Shown: positions 1-7,748, counted from the first letter of the stretch. The stretch: DNA of 15,015 nt from JADJOY01 sp046331705 [NCBI: bacterium] (GCA_046331705.1 JAXLQJ010000098.1:1-15015); one strand, 5' to 3'. A program made the numbers and translations. Notes: generated from the sequence alone by a model not told the origin.

Positions 1-8
1 GTCGTGGG

Positions 9-965
9 TCATCGGTGCTCGAGCAGCCACGGATGGCGCTCCAGGAATTCGACCGTGCGGATCACGCCGTCGCGGATCCTACCCGATGGTGCCCATCCCA
101 GGGCGCAGAGCCGCGTGCAGTCGAGGTGGATGAGCGGGTTGTCGCCGGGCCAGCCCCGCTCGCCGCCGCGGTAGATCCGTCGCGGCGCGAGCCCGAGGTG
201 GTCGCAGATCCAGCCGAGCGAATCGTCGACCGTCGCGACCTCGTCGCTGCCGACGTTGAGGATCTCGACCGGCCCGCGCGCGCGCGCGAGGGCCAGCACC
301 ATCGCGCCCACCGCGTCGCGCACGTCGAGATACGACTTGCGCTGGCGCCCGTCGCCGAGCACCTCGATCCAGTCGGGATGGGCGCGAAGCTGTCGCACGA
401 AGTCGATGACGTGACCGTGGTGGTAGCGCTCGCCGAGGAGCGACACGAAGCGGAACACCAGCGCACGCAGCCCGAAGCCTTCCGCGTACGCTTGCACGTA
501 GCCCTCGGCGGCGAGCTTGGACGCAGCGTAGAGGGAGGTCTGGACGGGGAACGGAGCGTCCTCGGGTGTGGGCACCACCGGGCACTCGCCGTAGATGGCG
601 CCGGTCGAGGCGAGGGCGACGATGCGCGCGCTCGAAGCGCGCATCGCCTCGAGCACGTTCCAGGTGCCGATCACGTTCTGCTCCAGGTCCGCGCGGGTGC
701 GCGTGGTGCCGAAGCGCACGTCGGCGTTGGCGGCGAGGTGGAAGACCACCTCCGCGCCTTGCATCGCGTCCGCGAGCGCCGCCGCGTCGAGGACGTCGCC
801 GGGAACGAGCCGGAACGCCGGGCTCGCCTCGACGGTGGCCAGGAACGAGCGATGACCGGTCGAGAGATTGTCGTAGCCGACCACCTCGTGACCGTCGGCC
901 ACCAGCCGCTCGACCAGGTGGCTGCCCACGAAGCCAGCGGCGCCGGTGACGAGGATGCGCGTCAC
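9..965 (-). CDS. NAD-dependent sugar epimerase/dehydratase (extended SDR family)
   Basis: This 318-residue protein is an extended short-chain dehydrogenase/reductase of the kind that acts on nucleotide sugars (GalE-like 4-epimerases, 4,6-dehydratases and relatives). The N-terminal NAD-binding motif is G8-x-x-G11-x-x-G14, followed by YDNLSTG at 31-37, which is typical of GalE-like proteins. The catalytic triad is visible as T121 (in STGAIYG), Y146 and K150 (YAASK). The length is normal for the family. The chosen start is a GTG at 963-965, placing the first strand (RILVTGAAG) at the N-terminus; the same frame stays open further upstream, but only as antisense-type sequence over the neighbouring gene. 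The start overlaps the stop of the upstream glycosyltransferase by 4 bp, so the two are probably translationally coupled. The substrate cannot be read from the sequence; a UDP- or GDP-hexose is the likely class. Confidence 0.9.
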   Translation of the reverse strand: MTRILVTGAAGFVGSHLVERLVADGHEVVGYDNLSTGHRSFLATVEASPAFRLVPGDVLDAAALADAMQGAEVVFHLAANADVRFGTTRTRADLEQNVIGTWNVLEAMRASSARIVALASTGAIYGECPVVPTPEDAPFPVQTSLYAASKLAAEGYVQAYAEGFGLRALVFRFVSLLGERYHHGHVIDFVRQLRAHPDWIEVLGDGRQRKSYLDVRDAVGAMVLALARARGPVEILNVGSDEVATVDDSLGWICDHLGLAPRRIYRGGERGWPGDNPLIHLDCTRLCALGWAPSGRIRDGVIRTVEFLERHPWLLEHR

Positions 966-1702
966 GGGGATAGGCCGGCCGGGCCGACGTGCAACGCGCG
1001 GTGGATGCGAACGAGGTCGCGCAAGTTCCGCGCGTTGCCGCGAATGAGCTCGAGCCGGCTGTCGCCGTCGTCGCGCCAACGCACCGGCACCTCGCGAATG
1101 CTGCACCCGGCCCGTCGCGCCAGCGCCAGGATCTCGACGTCGAACATGTAGCCATCGGTGCGGGCGCGCGCGAAGAGCGCGCGGGCCACGTCGGCGCGGA
1201 AGAACTTGAACCCGCACTGGGTATCGCTCAGGTCGGAGAGCCCGGCGGTCCGCACCAGCGCTCGAAAGCCGCGCGAGCCGAGACGCCGATACCAGCGCTG
1301 CTCGCGCTCGATGCGCGCGCCGGGAGCGTGACGGGTGCCGATCACGACGTCCTCGCCCGCATCGAGCCAGCGCGCCACGGACTCGTACTCGGCGATGGGG
1401 GTCTTGCCGTCGGCGTCGGCGTAGCCGATGCGCGCGTAGCGAGCGATCGCGGCTCCACGCCGGATCGCATGCCCCTTGCCGAGACGGTCGCGGCTCTCGA
1501 TCACGATCACCGTGCCGTCGCCGGGGGCGGCGCGACGCGCCTCGTCCGCGGTGGCGTCGGTGCCGTCCGCGACCACCACCAGCTCGAAGGGATCGCCGCG
1601 CGCGGCGAAGAACTCGTGCAGCTCGCGAAGCTGAGCGGCGATGGTCCGCCCCTCCTCGTAGGCCGGCAGGATCAGGCTCAGCGAACGTTGGGGCGGATGC
1701 AT
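962..1702 (-). CDS. ALG5-like family 2 glycosyltransferase (polyprenyl-phosphate sugar synthase)
   Basis: This 246-residue cytoplasmic GT-A enzyme resembles ALG5, the dolichyl-phosphate beta-glucosyltransferase. Visible motifs are PAYEEG (13-18), ADGTDAT (45-51, where most relatives have DDGS), LGKGHAIRRG (74-83), the metal-binding D96-A-D98 inside DADGKTP, DTQCGFKFF (160-168) and FDVEIL (187-192), then a VPVRW strand. DTQCGFK followed by FDVE is the ALG5/DPM1-type signature. There is no C-terminal membrane domain, so it would act at the inner membrane face on polyprenyl phosphate. The ATG at 1700-1702 precedes the first strand directly; no clear Shine-Dalgarno is seen. It heads a two-gene operon with the epimerase (4-bp overlap), which may make or alter its nucleotide-sugar donor. 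Sugar specificity is not determinable; glucose would be the default guess for ALG5-like proteins. Confidence 0.88.
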   Translation of the reverse strand: MHPPQRSLSLILPAYEEGRTIAAQLRELHEFFAARGDPFELVVVADGTDATADEARRAAPGDGTVIVIESRDRLGKGHAIRRGAAIARYARIGYADADGKTPIAEYESVARWLDAGEDVVIGTRHAPGARIEREQRWYRRLGSRGFRALVRTAGLSDLSDTQCGFKFFRADVARALFARARTDGYMFDVEILALARRAGCSIREVPVRWRDDGDSRLELIRGNARNLRDLVRIHRALHVGPAGLSP

Positions 1703-1725
1703 TCGTGACGAGGAAGGGGAAGCGC

Positions 1726-1731
1726 ATTCTA
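1726..1731 (-). promoter_or_regulatory. possible -10 box for the GT2/epimerase operon
   Basis: Read on the minus strand, 1731-1726 is TAGAAT, five of six matches to TATAAT. It lies 23 nt before the ATG of the ALG5-like gene, so the transcript leader would be very short. The hexamer 17 nt further upstream (TGGAAC) matches the -35 consensus poorly. AT-rich hexamers are rare in this GC-rich window, which is the main argument for it. The call is weak. Confidence 0.3.
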
Positions 1732-1876
1732 CGAGTGCCTCGCGCCGAGTTCCACCCACGCGAGCCGCCGCGCGCGGGCGGAGGTGCGGCGCGGTCGGCG
1801 CGCGGGCGCCGCGCGGAGTTGGTTCACCGGTTGGCGTGTGAGAGGATCGGCGGCCCTCGCGCGCCAGGAATCCTCG

Positions 1877-3580
1877 ATGACCGTGCCAGCGCAAGAGCGC
1901 GACGGCGAAGTTTCGATTCGCGAAAGCCCTGGGCGCGCCGCGACGGCGCTGCTCGAGCGCTGGGCGACGATCCTCGTGGTGCTCTACGGCAGCGCACGGC
2001 TGGCGCTGCTCGCCTTCAGCGATCTTCACGCGCGCAGCCTGTTCTTCGCGGCCCCCGACGACGCGTTCTACTACCTTCAAATCGCCTGGAACCTGAGCCG
2101 GGGACTGGGGAGCACGTTCGACGGCATCCACCTCACCAACGGCTACCAGCCCGCGTGGTGCCTGCTGTTGGTGCCGGTGGCGTGGCTCGCACGGAGCCGC
2201 GCCGCCTTGTTCGATGCCTCGATCGGGCTCGCGTGCGTGTTGCACGTGGGCGCCGGCGTGGTGCTGGTGAGCGTGGCGCGACGATTGTTCGCCGGTGGGT
2301 GGCCCGTGCTCGTGGCCTTGGCGTGGTTCGCCAGCCCGCGCCTCGACAACTTCGTGCACCTCGAGTCGCCGCTCAACGCGCTGAGCCTCGCGCTGGTGCT
2401 GCTTGCCGCGATCGACGTCGCTCGCGACGAACCGGCGGCGACGCGCGCCACGCCCTCGAGCGTCGATCGTCGCGCACGGGATTGGGCGCGCCTCGGTGTG
2501 GCGCTCGCGTTCGCGAGCCTGACGCGGCTCGACAACGCGATCTTCGTGCCGATCGCCGTTCTTGCCGCTTGGCTCGGCGAGCCGGGGGACGTCCGGTCGC
2601 GGCTCCGCGCGGCGATGCGGGTCGCGCTTCCCGCCGCGCTCACGCTCGCGACCTACGCGCTGGTGAATCGCGCCTACATCGGCGCCTGGCTGCCGGTGAG
2701 CGGAACGCTCAAGGCCGAGATGCTCCGGAGCGAGATCCGCAACTTGCTCCTGGGGCCGGGCTGGACCGCGATACCGGGATTCTTGTCGAAGCAGCTCGGC
2801 ATCGCCGTGATGGCGGGACCCGGGGCCGGGGTCGCGTCGTGGGTGTTCGGGGCTGTGTGGGTCGAGCACCGCGCTTCGATGGTCGTGCCGGTGGCGCTCG
2901 TGGTCGCGGCGATCCTCGCCTGTCGCGCGGGCTGGACCCGTTCGCCGAAGCTCGCGCGAGCGTGGCTGGCGACCCTGCTCGGCATCGGCGCCCACTTCGT
3001 CTTCATGCTGTGCATGGTCGGCAGCTTTCCCCGCGAATGGCACTTCATCCCCGAGGTGATGGTGCTGATCCTCGCCGCGGGGATCGGCGTGCCGCGGATG
3101 ATCGCGGCGTGCGCGCCGTGGAAGGCTCGCGGCGGCAGCTGGGCGCGCGTGGCGCTCACGGCGTTGCTCGCGACGGCGGTGGGCTGGCGTGTCCACGAGG
3201 GATATGCGAGCGCGCGGTCGTCGTTCGAGTGGGGCCACCTGATGCGCAACGATCAGCTCGCCATGGGCCGCTACTGGGGCGGGCAGCTCCCGGCGGGAAC
3301 GCGCGTGGGAGCGTGGAACGCCGGTTACCTCGCCTACTTCTCCGACCTCCAGGTCGTGAACCTCGACGGCCTCGTGAACGAGCCGAGCTTCGCGGCGCAG
3401 ATCGCCGACGATCGCTGGCTCGAGTACTGCCAGCGCAAGGGCATCGCGTACGTCATCGACACGTGGGGCGGCGCGTTCGATCTGCTGGCGAAGCAGACCG
3501 AGATCGCTGCGCGGCGGCATTTCAGCCCCGACAGCCGGTTCGAGTACGTGATGCTGCGGATTCCGTCTCCGTCGGGCTGA
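1877..3580 (+). CDS. polytopic GT-C-type glycosyltransferase-like membrane protein
   Basis: This 567-residue integral membrane protein has about eleven or more hydrophobic segments (for example around 30-48, 114-136, 141-154, 248-266, 335-350, 363-383 and 390-406). The first periplasmic loop has D61-D62-AFYY, then FDGIHLTNGYQP (81-92). An acidic DD/DE pair there followed by a TNGYxP element is typical of GT-C enzymes related to PMT/ArnT (GT39/GT83-like), which use polyprenyl-phosphate sugars. A C-terminal element VVNLDGLVNE (493-502) recurs in uncharacterised bacterial members, as far as I recall. The start is the ATG at 1877, preceded by AGGAA at 1866-1870 with a 6-nt spacer; a further 31 codons are open upstream but lack this site. 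It is divergent from the ALG5-like gene, whose product could supply its donor. The acceptor is unknown. Membrane localisation is near certain; the enzymatic role is inferred. Confidence 0.82.
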   Translation: MTVPAQERDGEVSIRESPGRAATALLERWATILVVLYGSARLALLAFSDLHARSLFFAAPDDAFYYLQIAWNLSRGLGSTFDGIHLTNGYQPAWCLLLVPVAWLARSRAALFDASIGLACVLHVGAGVVLVSVARRLFAGGWPVLVALAWFASPRLDNFVHLESPLNALSLALVLLAAIDVARDEPAATRATPSSVDRRARDWARLGVALAFASLTRLDNAIFVPIAVLAAWLGEPGDVRSRLRAAMRVALPAALTLATYALVNRAYIGAWLPVSGTLKAEMLRSEIRNLLLGPGWTAIPGFLSKQLGIAVMAGPGAGVASWVFGAVWVEHRASMVVPVALVVAAILACRAGWTRSPKLARAWLATLLGIGAHFVFMLCMVGSFPREWHFIPEVMVLILAAGIGVPRMIAACAPWKARGGSWARVALTALLATAVGWRVHEGYASARSSFEWGHLMRNDQLAMGRYWGGQLPAGTRVGAWNAGYLAYFSDLQVVNLDGLVNEPSFAAQIADDRWLEYCQRKGIAYVIDTWGGAFDLLAKQTEIAARRHFSPDSRFEYVMLRIPSPSG

Positions 3581-3596
3581 GCCCACGACGCGATCC

Positions 3597-3608
3597 CCGC
3601 TCGAGCGG
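3597..3608. repeat. 12-bp perfect palindrome between convergent genes
   Basis: CCGCTCGAGCGG is its own reverse complement and sits 16 bp after the stop of the 1877-3580 gene, inside the 64-bp convergent gap. As RNA it could form only a short 4-bp stem with a 4-nt loop and has no T tract, so a terminator role is doubtful. High GC makes such palindromes fairly common. Confidence 0.35.
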
Positions 3609-3644
3609 CGGCGGGCGGCGCGCGCGACGAATACCCGCGGAAGC

Positions 3645-5639
3645 TCAGGATGGATCGAGCGGGATGACGTCGAGCGTGCTGGGCGCGGCCGCGCGCGGTA
3701 GACCTGCCGCGGGCACGGTCACGTCGAAGAGGCTCAGGAAGAGCCGCTTGGCCGGGTTGCTGCCGTCGATGCGCAGCGGATGCTCGCCGGCGGGAAGCGC
3801 GGCGGGTACCTCGAAGCCGCTGCGAACGGGCCACGGCAGCGCCGGCGCGCCCGCGCAATCCGCCTGATACGCGACCACGTCCGCCACCGTCACCCGTTCG
3901 ATGCAGACGTGGGTGTCGAGGACCAGCAAGATGCGCTCGCCGTCGTGCTTCGTGACGGTGCCCTCGACGCGGATCGAGCCGGGTTCGCCCGAGCCGTAGG
4001 AGGTGAGGTCCTGGCGCTCGACACGCTCGCCGTCGCGGAACACGCGGATCGTCTCCGGCGCCAGGCTGCGGCGGTGCTCGAAGAGCGCCAGGCCGCCGCG
4101 CCATCCGAGGGATTCGAGAAAGTGCAGCACGGCGTCGTCGAGCACGTCCGTGGGGGCGACCACCAGGAACCGGTTGGGCGGGGCGGCGGGCCGGGTCGCG
4201 GCGTCTGCCGTCCGCGGGGTCGCGCGTTCCAGCATGTAGTAGATCCCTTCGAGCTCCTGGCCGCCGCCGGCGAGCGCCACCTGGTCGAACGCGCTCGGCA
4301 GCACGCCGTGCCGCGCGAGCGCGTCGGCGATCGACTGCTCAGGACCGAGCGCCAACTTTCCCGCCACCAGGAATCCCGTCTCCACCGCTTGCTGGAAGCG
4401 ATGGATCGTCCAGCAGCCGCTCGCCGCCGCGGCGCTCGCGATCGCCAGCGACACCACCGCGAGCGGCACGCGCGCGACGCGTTCGGCTCGTCCGAGCGCA
4501 CGCCATCCAGCGCCGAACGCGAGCCAGCCCACGGCGAGCGCCGCCAGCAGCTGCGGCGCCGGATAGACCACCGCCAGGTGCCGAGCGTAGACCTCGGACC
4601 GCTGCGTCCAGAGGAACGCCACCGGCGCCACCAGCCACGCGGCGATCACCGCGAGCTTCGCGGCGCGCGCACGCTCGTGCTTCGCGCCGAGCGCGCCGCG
4701 AACGGCGCCCGCCGCCGCGAGCAGCACACCGAGCGCGACCAGCGCGGAGGTCGCCGCGCCGACCTGGTGCACCCAGCGCGGTGTGTCGATGTCGGGTGTC
4801 TGTCCCGTGCGGTAGAGGATCTGGTGCAGCAACGCGAGCACGGTCGCGCCGGCCCGCTCGGGCGCCACGCCCACGCTGTCGCCAGTCGCCACGCTCAGCA
4901 TCGCGCGCAGGTCCGGGAATCCCTCGGTGATCTGCGCGTGGAGGAAGGGCGCGTAGATCGCGGCACCCGCCAGCAGCCCCGCGAGCCACGCGCGCGGCGC
5001 GAGGCGCGCCCCGGCGAGCACGGCGACCAGGATCGGGAAGAACACGATGGTGGTGATGTGGAACTGCATCGCCGCGGCCAGCGACGCGCACGCGACCACC
5101 GCCCAGCCGAGCGAGCGACTCTCGAGCACCTCCGCGAGCGCCAGGAAGAAGAGCGGCACCACCGGAGCCAGGAACGAATGGTCCATGAGCTCGCGAGACA
5201 AGAAGAACGGATAGGGCGAGGTGGCGTAGAGCAAGCACGCGATCGCGCCGACGCCGCGACCGAGGTGTCGTTCGCCGAGACGAAAGAGCGACGGGAAGCT
5301 GGTGAGCCCGAGCAGCACGAAGGCGATCAGCGGCCCGCGAACCGGTCCGGCGAGCGGCCTGGTGATCGCCACCAGCGGCGTCATCACGTAGTACTCGAGC
5401 GGGCCGAGCGTCCCCCACTCGAAGAGGCCCGGCCCGATGTCCGGCCCGCGCCGTGGGAAATGGCGGCCATCGAGGATGCCCTCGACCATGCGCAGCACGC
5501 TCACCTGGTCGACGCAAAACGGCGCCAGATCGAGCCGCGCGAGCCGCACGACCGCGGCGACCAGCAGCGCGACCACGAACGCCAGCTTCGCGACCGGAAC
5601 GCCCGCCGGTGGAGCTTGCGTGTGGGTGGAGTCGCGCAA
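3645..5639 (-). CDS. GT-C-type membrane glycosyltransferase with large C-terminal soluble domain
   Basis: The product is 664 residues: a polytopic membrane half (about 17-410) and a soluble C-terminal region of about 250 residues. After the first membrane helix comes D44-QVSVLRM, then GPLEYYVM (79-86), resembling the PPLYYY element of GT39/GT83-like glycosyltransferases, where an early Asp is catalytic. SPYPFFLSRELMDHS (141-155) is a loop of the same type. The C-terminal part, likely periplasmic, is rich in predicted beta strands and carries paired cysteines (C579, C595); I recognise no named domain in it. The start is a TTG at 5637-5639: an in-frame TAG lies only two codons upstream and no ATG or GTG occurs before the first helix, so TTG is the only reasonable choice. 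A GGGGA about 9 nt upstream may be the ribosome site. It is convergent with the 1877-3580 gene and shares its class but not its detailed motifs. Donor and acceptor are unknown. Confidence 0.82.
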   Translation of the reverse strand: MRDSTHTQAPPAGVPVAKLAFVVALLVAAVVRLARLDLAPFCVDQVSVLRMVEGILDGRHFPRRGPDIGPGLFEWGTLGPLEYYVMTPLVAITRPLAGPVRGPLIAFVLLGLTSFPSLFRLGERHLGRGVGAIACLLYATSPYPFFLSRELMDHSFLAPVVPLFFLALAEVLESRSLGWAVVACASLAAAMQFHITTIVFFPILVAVLAGARLAPRAWLAGLLAGAAIYAPFLHAQITEGFPDLRAMLSVATGDSVGVAPERAGATVLALLHQILYRTGQTPDIDTPRWVHQVGAATSALVALGVLLAAAGAVRGALGAKHERARAAKLAVIAAWLVAPVAFLWTQRSEVYARHLAVVYPAPQLLAALAVGWLAFGAGWRALGRAERVARVPLAVVSLAIASAAAASGCWTIHRFQQAVETGFLVAGKLALGPEQSIADALARHGVLPSAFDQVALAGGGQELEGIYYMLERATPRTADAATRPAAPPNRFLVVAPTDVLDDAVLHFLESLGWRGGLALFEHRRSLAPETIRVFRDGERVERQDLTSYGSGEPGSIRVEGTVTKHDGERILLVLDTHVCIERVTVADVVAYQADCAGAPALPWPVRSGFEVPAALPAGEHPLRIDGSNPAKRLFLSLFDVTVPAAGLPRAAAPSTLDVIPLDPS

Positions 5640-5805
5640 GGGCTACGATCCCCGAGGCTTCGACGCGGCGACGCTCGCTCGCGGCTCGCGCCAGCACGCG
5701 CCGCGTGGCGATCTCGCCCGCGCGCGCTAGACCCCCGCGCGCTCCCGCGGATCGGTCCGACGAATGGGGCCGACACTCATAGCAGAAGCGGCCCGCGCGG
5801 AGCCA

Positions 5806-5831
5806 GCGTGGGCGCCCGCAGGCGCCCACGC
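5806..5831 (-). terminator. strong GC hairpin, possible terminator or attenuator
   Basis: An 11-bp perfect stem (5806-5816 pairing with 5821-5831) closes a 4-nt loop CGCA. A second small hairpin (GGCGCC, 3-nt loop GCT, GGCGCC) lies at 5851-5865. Both are within 95 nt downstream of the hydrolase stop codon on the minus strand, before the next minus-strand gene. Neither is followed by a T tract, so this is not a classical intrinsic terminator. The remainder of the 260-bp gap at 5640-5899 shows no gene; it should hold the promoter of the 3645-5639 gene, but I cannot place it with confidence. Confidence 0.45.
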
Positions 5832-5899
5832 GTCCGCGCCACCGGATCACGGCGCCGCTGGCGCCTGCCCTCGAACCGGTCGACGGCTCGGCGTGGGAA

Positions 5900-6865
5900 T
5901 CAGCCGCCGAGCACGGTTCGCCAGACGTCGCGATAGATGGGTTGACCGAGCGTGGTCGGAGTGTCGGAGTCCACGGCGGTCGAGTTGTGGGGACGCGACA
6001 CCGAAAGCGCCGTCTCGAGCTGGTGCGCACCGCCATAGGGCGCCGCCGTGTTGTCCACCAGCACGCGATCCGCGGCGCTGCCCATGCCCAGCGATTGCCA
6101 GTTGGTGGCGATGTCGGCGAACGCGGGGTCGGACTCGTGCGCGAAGCCGAAGTAACGGTTCGCCGGCGTCTCGTTGGCGGTGTTGATCCACGGCGCGGAC
6201 ACGCCGTCGACGGCGTCGATCGGTGCGGAGAACATCGCGACGCGCGACACGGTGCGGATCTTCGCGATCATCGCGGCCTCGCCGCCGCCTTGGGAATGTC
6301 CCGCGACCGTGATGGCGCCGTAGCGCAGCGCGCCGTTCGCCAGGAACTCGTCCCAGCCCTCGTTCGGGAAGTTGGCGGCCAGGTATTGGAGCAGCCGCAC
6401 CGTGCGATTCTCGATGGAGTTGGCGGCGTCCACCGAGACGCGGTCGCTGCGGTCGACGCCGTCGAAGATCTCGAGGCGCACCGGCTCGTAGCAGGCGGGA
6501 TCACCGTCGCAGAGCGTCGCGACCGACTCCGAGTTGGGATAGGCGAGGCCGATGGCGTGATAGCCGATCGCGGCGGCCGCAGCGAGCAGCCGCTGGTAGG
6601 CGCGCGGCTCCGCGTCCGTGCCTGGCAGGAAGAGCAGCAGCTTGCCGTTGGGAGCGACCGCGGTCTCCAGGAACGTCTGATGCGAGTCGAACGACGACGA
6701 GATCGCGGGATCGGTGCTGCTGGGATCGATCACGTGCACCAACATGGTGTCGGGCGTGGGTGTCGGCGTGGACGTGGAGCTGCTGGATCCGCAGCCGAGG
6801 GGCGATCCCAACGGCACGAGCAGCGTGAGCAACAGCAACGAACGACGGGTGGATCGGCGAGGCAT
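5900..6865 (-). CDS. secreted alpha/beta-hydrolase-like lipoprotein
   Basis: This 321-residue protein begins with an export signal: RRSTRR, a hydrophobic stretch (10-20) and SPLGC with Cys25, then a Ser/Thr/Pro-rich linker (27-39). A Gly-Cys junction suggests a lipoprotein, though Pro at -3 departs from the usual lipobox; R7-R8-S-L-L could also fit a Tat signal. The mature part looks like an alpha/beta hydrolase: LLLFLPGT (76-83) as an oxyanion-type loop, then AGHSQGGGEA (188-197) with Ser191 as the nucleophile elbow, SAPID (213-217) as a candidate acid, and His281 or His293 as candidate base. The pattern recalls the little-studied BPSS1187-like group, from memory only. The ATG at 6863-6865 has GGAGAG (6877-6872 on the minus strand) 6 nt away. 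Likely an esterase or similar on the cell surface or in the periplasm; substrate unknown. A link to the glycan genes is only positional. Confidence 0.85.
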   Translation of the reverse strand: MPRRSTRRSLLLLTLLVPLGSPLGCGSSSSTSTPTPTPDTMLVHVIDPSSTDPAISSSFDSHQTFLETAVAPNGKLLLFLPGTDAEPRAYQRLLAAAAAIGYHAIGLAYPNSESVATLCDGDPACYEPVRLEIFDGVDRSDRVSVDAANSIENRTVRLLQYLAANFPNEGWDEFLANGALRYGAITVAGHSQGGGEAAMIAKIRTVSRVAMFSAPIDAVDGVSAPWINTANETPANRYFGFAHESDPAFADIATNWQSLGMGSAADRVLVDNTAAPYGGAHQLETALSVSRPHNSTAVDSDTPTTLGQPIYRDVWRTVLGG

Positions 6866-7075
6866 GAAGCGCTCTCCAGTCGGGAGATGAACGAGGTTGC
6901 GAGCGGGAACGGGATGGGCCACGCGTACCCTGGACAGGTGCGGGGGGGGCGTACGTCTTGGACGGGCCGCGGGCGCCGGAAATTCGCTCGCCGTGGCGCG
7001 CCGCGGCAAGCAGTGCGGGACGATCCGAGGTAGCCTTCACGGGCGACCCGACGCTCCGGGCATCCTCGTACCCGA

Positions 7076-7082
7076 AGGAGGT
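7076..7082 (+). promoter_or_regulatory. near-perfect Shine-Dalgarno of the 193-residue gene
   Basis: AGGAGGT lies 6 nt before the ATG at 7089. It is by far the best ribosome binding site in the window and fixes the start of the downstream gene, although the frame is open for another 64 codons upstream. The 223-bp divergent gap 6866-7088 otherwise contains only a run of eight G (6942-6949) and no clear promoter boxes. Confidence 0.8.
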
Positions 7083-7088
7083 GAAGCG

Positions 7089-7670
7089 ATGGCGCGGCAC
7101 AACGTCGTTTCGATCCGAGATGCACGCAGGGCACGCAGTCGCGCCGCGAGCTCCGCCGCGGGCGCGCTCACCGCGGCCGAGCTCAAGGCGATGGCGCTCG
7201 GCGACGTGCTGGCGGTGTTCCGTGAGCTCGAGGCGCCAAGCCTCGCCGAGATGGACGGCGAGTTCGTGGCGACCTTGCTCGACCAAGGCGGGACCGCGAT
7301 CAACGTCGTCTCGTTGCTCGCCACGAACGTGCCACGCCGCTGGCTCGGCAAGGCGTTCCAACCCGTGGAGGGGGCGGAGCACGGCCACGGATACAACTGG
7401 TTCCAGGGGAAGATCCGCACCGTGCGGCGCTATCGGATGAAGACCTACGTCGCGCGCTCGGCGATCGACGATGGCACCTCGTACATCCTCGAGTACCGGC
7501 CCTTCAACGGCGGGCTGATGCGCTCGATGATCGACGAGGTCCGGCGCGTGGCGCCGGGGCTCTACCTCGGCGTGGGACGCGTCGGGGTCGGGCGCTGGAT
7601 GCGGACGCGCTCGTACCCGTTCCTGCTCGAAGGGCCGGTCGGCCCCTTCTCCGATCCGCACGCGCCGTGA
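7089..7670 (+). CDS. uncharacterised 193-residue protein
   Basis: I do not recognise a named family. The protein has no signal peptide or membrane helix and looks cytoplasmic. After a basic, Ala-rich N-terminus (8-25) comes a helical element FRELEAPSLAEMDGEF (44-59). The rest is rich in Gly, aromatic and basic residues suggesting beta strands: RRWLGKAFQP (83-92), GYNWF (101-105), RYRMKTY (114-120), LEYRPFN (134-140), IDEVRRVAPGLYLG (148-161) and LLEGPVGPF (179-187). The pattern W-L-G-K-x-F, YNWF and PGLYLGVG recalls conserved hypothetical proteins of actinobacteria and myxobacteria that I have seen without function; a small ligand-binding barrel is a guess. The strong ribosome site suggests high translation. 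It is divergent from the hydrolase and 209 bp upstream of the sugar operon, so it is likely its own unit. Confidence 0.85.
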   Translation: MARHNVVSIRDARRARSRAASSAAGALTAAELKAMALGDVLAVFRELEAPSLAEMDGEFVATLLDQGGTAINVVSLLATNVPRRWLGKAFQPVEGAEHGHGYNWFQGKIRTVRRYRMKTYVARSAIDDGTSYILEYRPFNGGLMRSMIDEVRRVAPGLYLGVGRVGVGRWMRTRSYPFLLEGPVGPFSDPHAP

Positions 7671-7671
7671 C

Positions 7672-7723
7672 GCGCGGCGCTGGCGTGGGCCCGACTCGAG
7701 CGGGTCGAGGTCGCGCGCCGCGC
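7672..7723 (+). repeat. inverted repeat directly after the 193-residue gene
   Basis: Nine bases at 7672-7680 (GCGCGGCGC) are the exact reverse complement of 7715-7723, with a smaller CTCGA/TCGAG hairpin between them. It starts one base after the stop codon, where a terminator would be expected, but lacks a T tract. In sequence this GC-rich it may be chance. Confidence 0.3.
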
Positions 7724-7748
7724 ACGAGGTGAGCGCGCTCGCCGCCAC

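Noticed and set aside
9-965. Naming the epimerase as the ColC-type partner of the ColD-like enzyme.
   Set aside because: Its YDNLSTG motif and general layout are GalE-like, it is in a separate divergent operon, and nothing in the sequence points to a ColC-type epimerase/reductase.
1703-3586. A minus-strand open frame covering the whole antisense of the 1877-3580 membrane-protein gene, continuous with the ALG5-like gene to give 874 codons.
   Set aside because: Its translation is Arg/His/Pro-rich low-complexity sequence, while the plus strand encodes a clear membrane protein with a ribosome site. Only the part at 962-1702 has family motifs.
5776-5781. A TATGAG hexamer with a preceding TG on the minus strand, a possible extended -10 box for the 3645-5639 gene.
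   Set aside because: Only four of six matches, no -35 partner, and more than 130 bp from the start codon.
3780-5936. A plus-strand 718-codon open frame antisense to the GT-C gene.
   Set aside because: The translation is Arg/Glu/Gln/His-rich without motifs, a typical shadow of a GC-rich gene; the minus strand has hydrophobic helices and glycosyltransferase elements.
7629-7651. An imperfect hairpin (AAGGGCC / GGCCCCTT) near the end of the 193-residue gene.
   Set aside because: It lies inside the coding region, has a bulge and lacks a T tract; likely a by-product of Gly/Pro codons.
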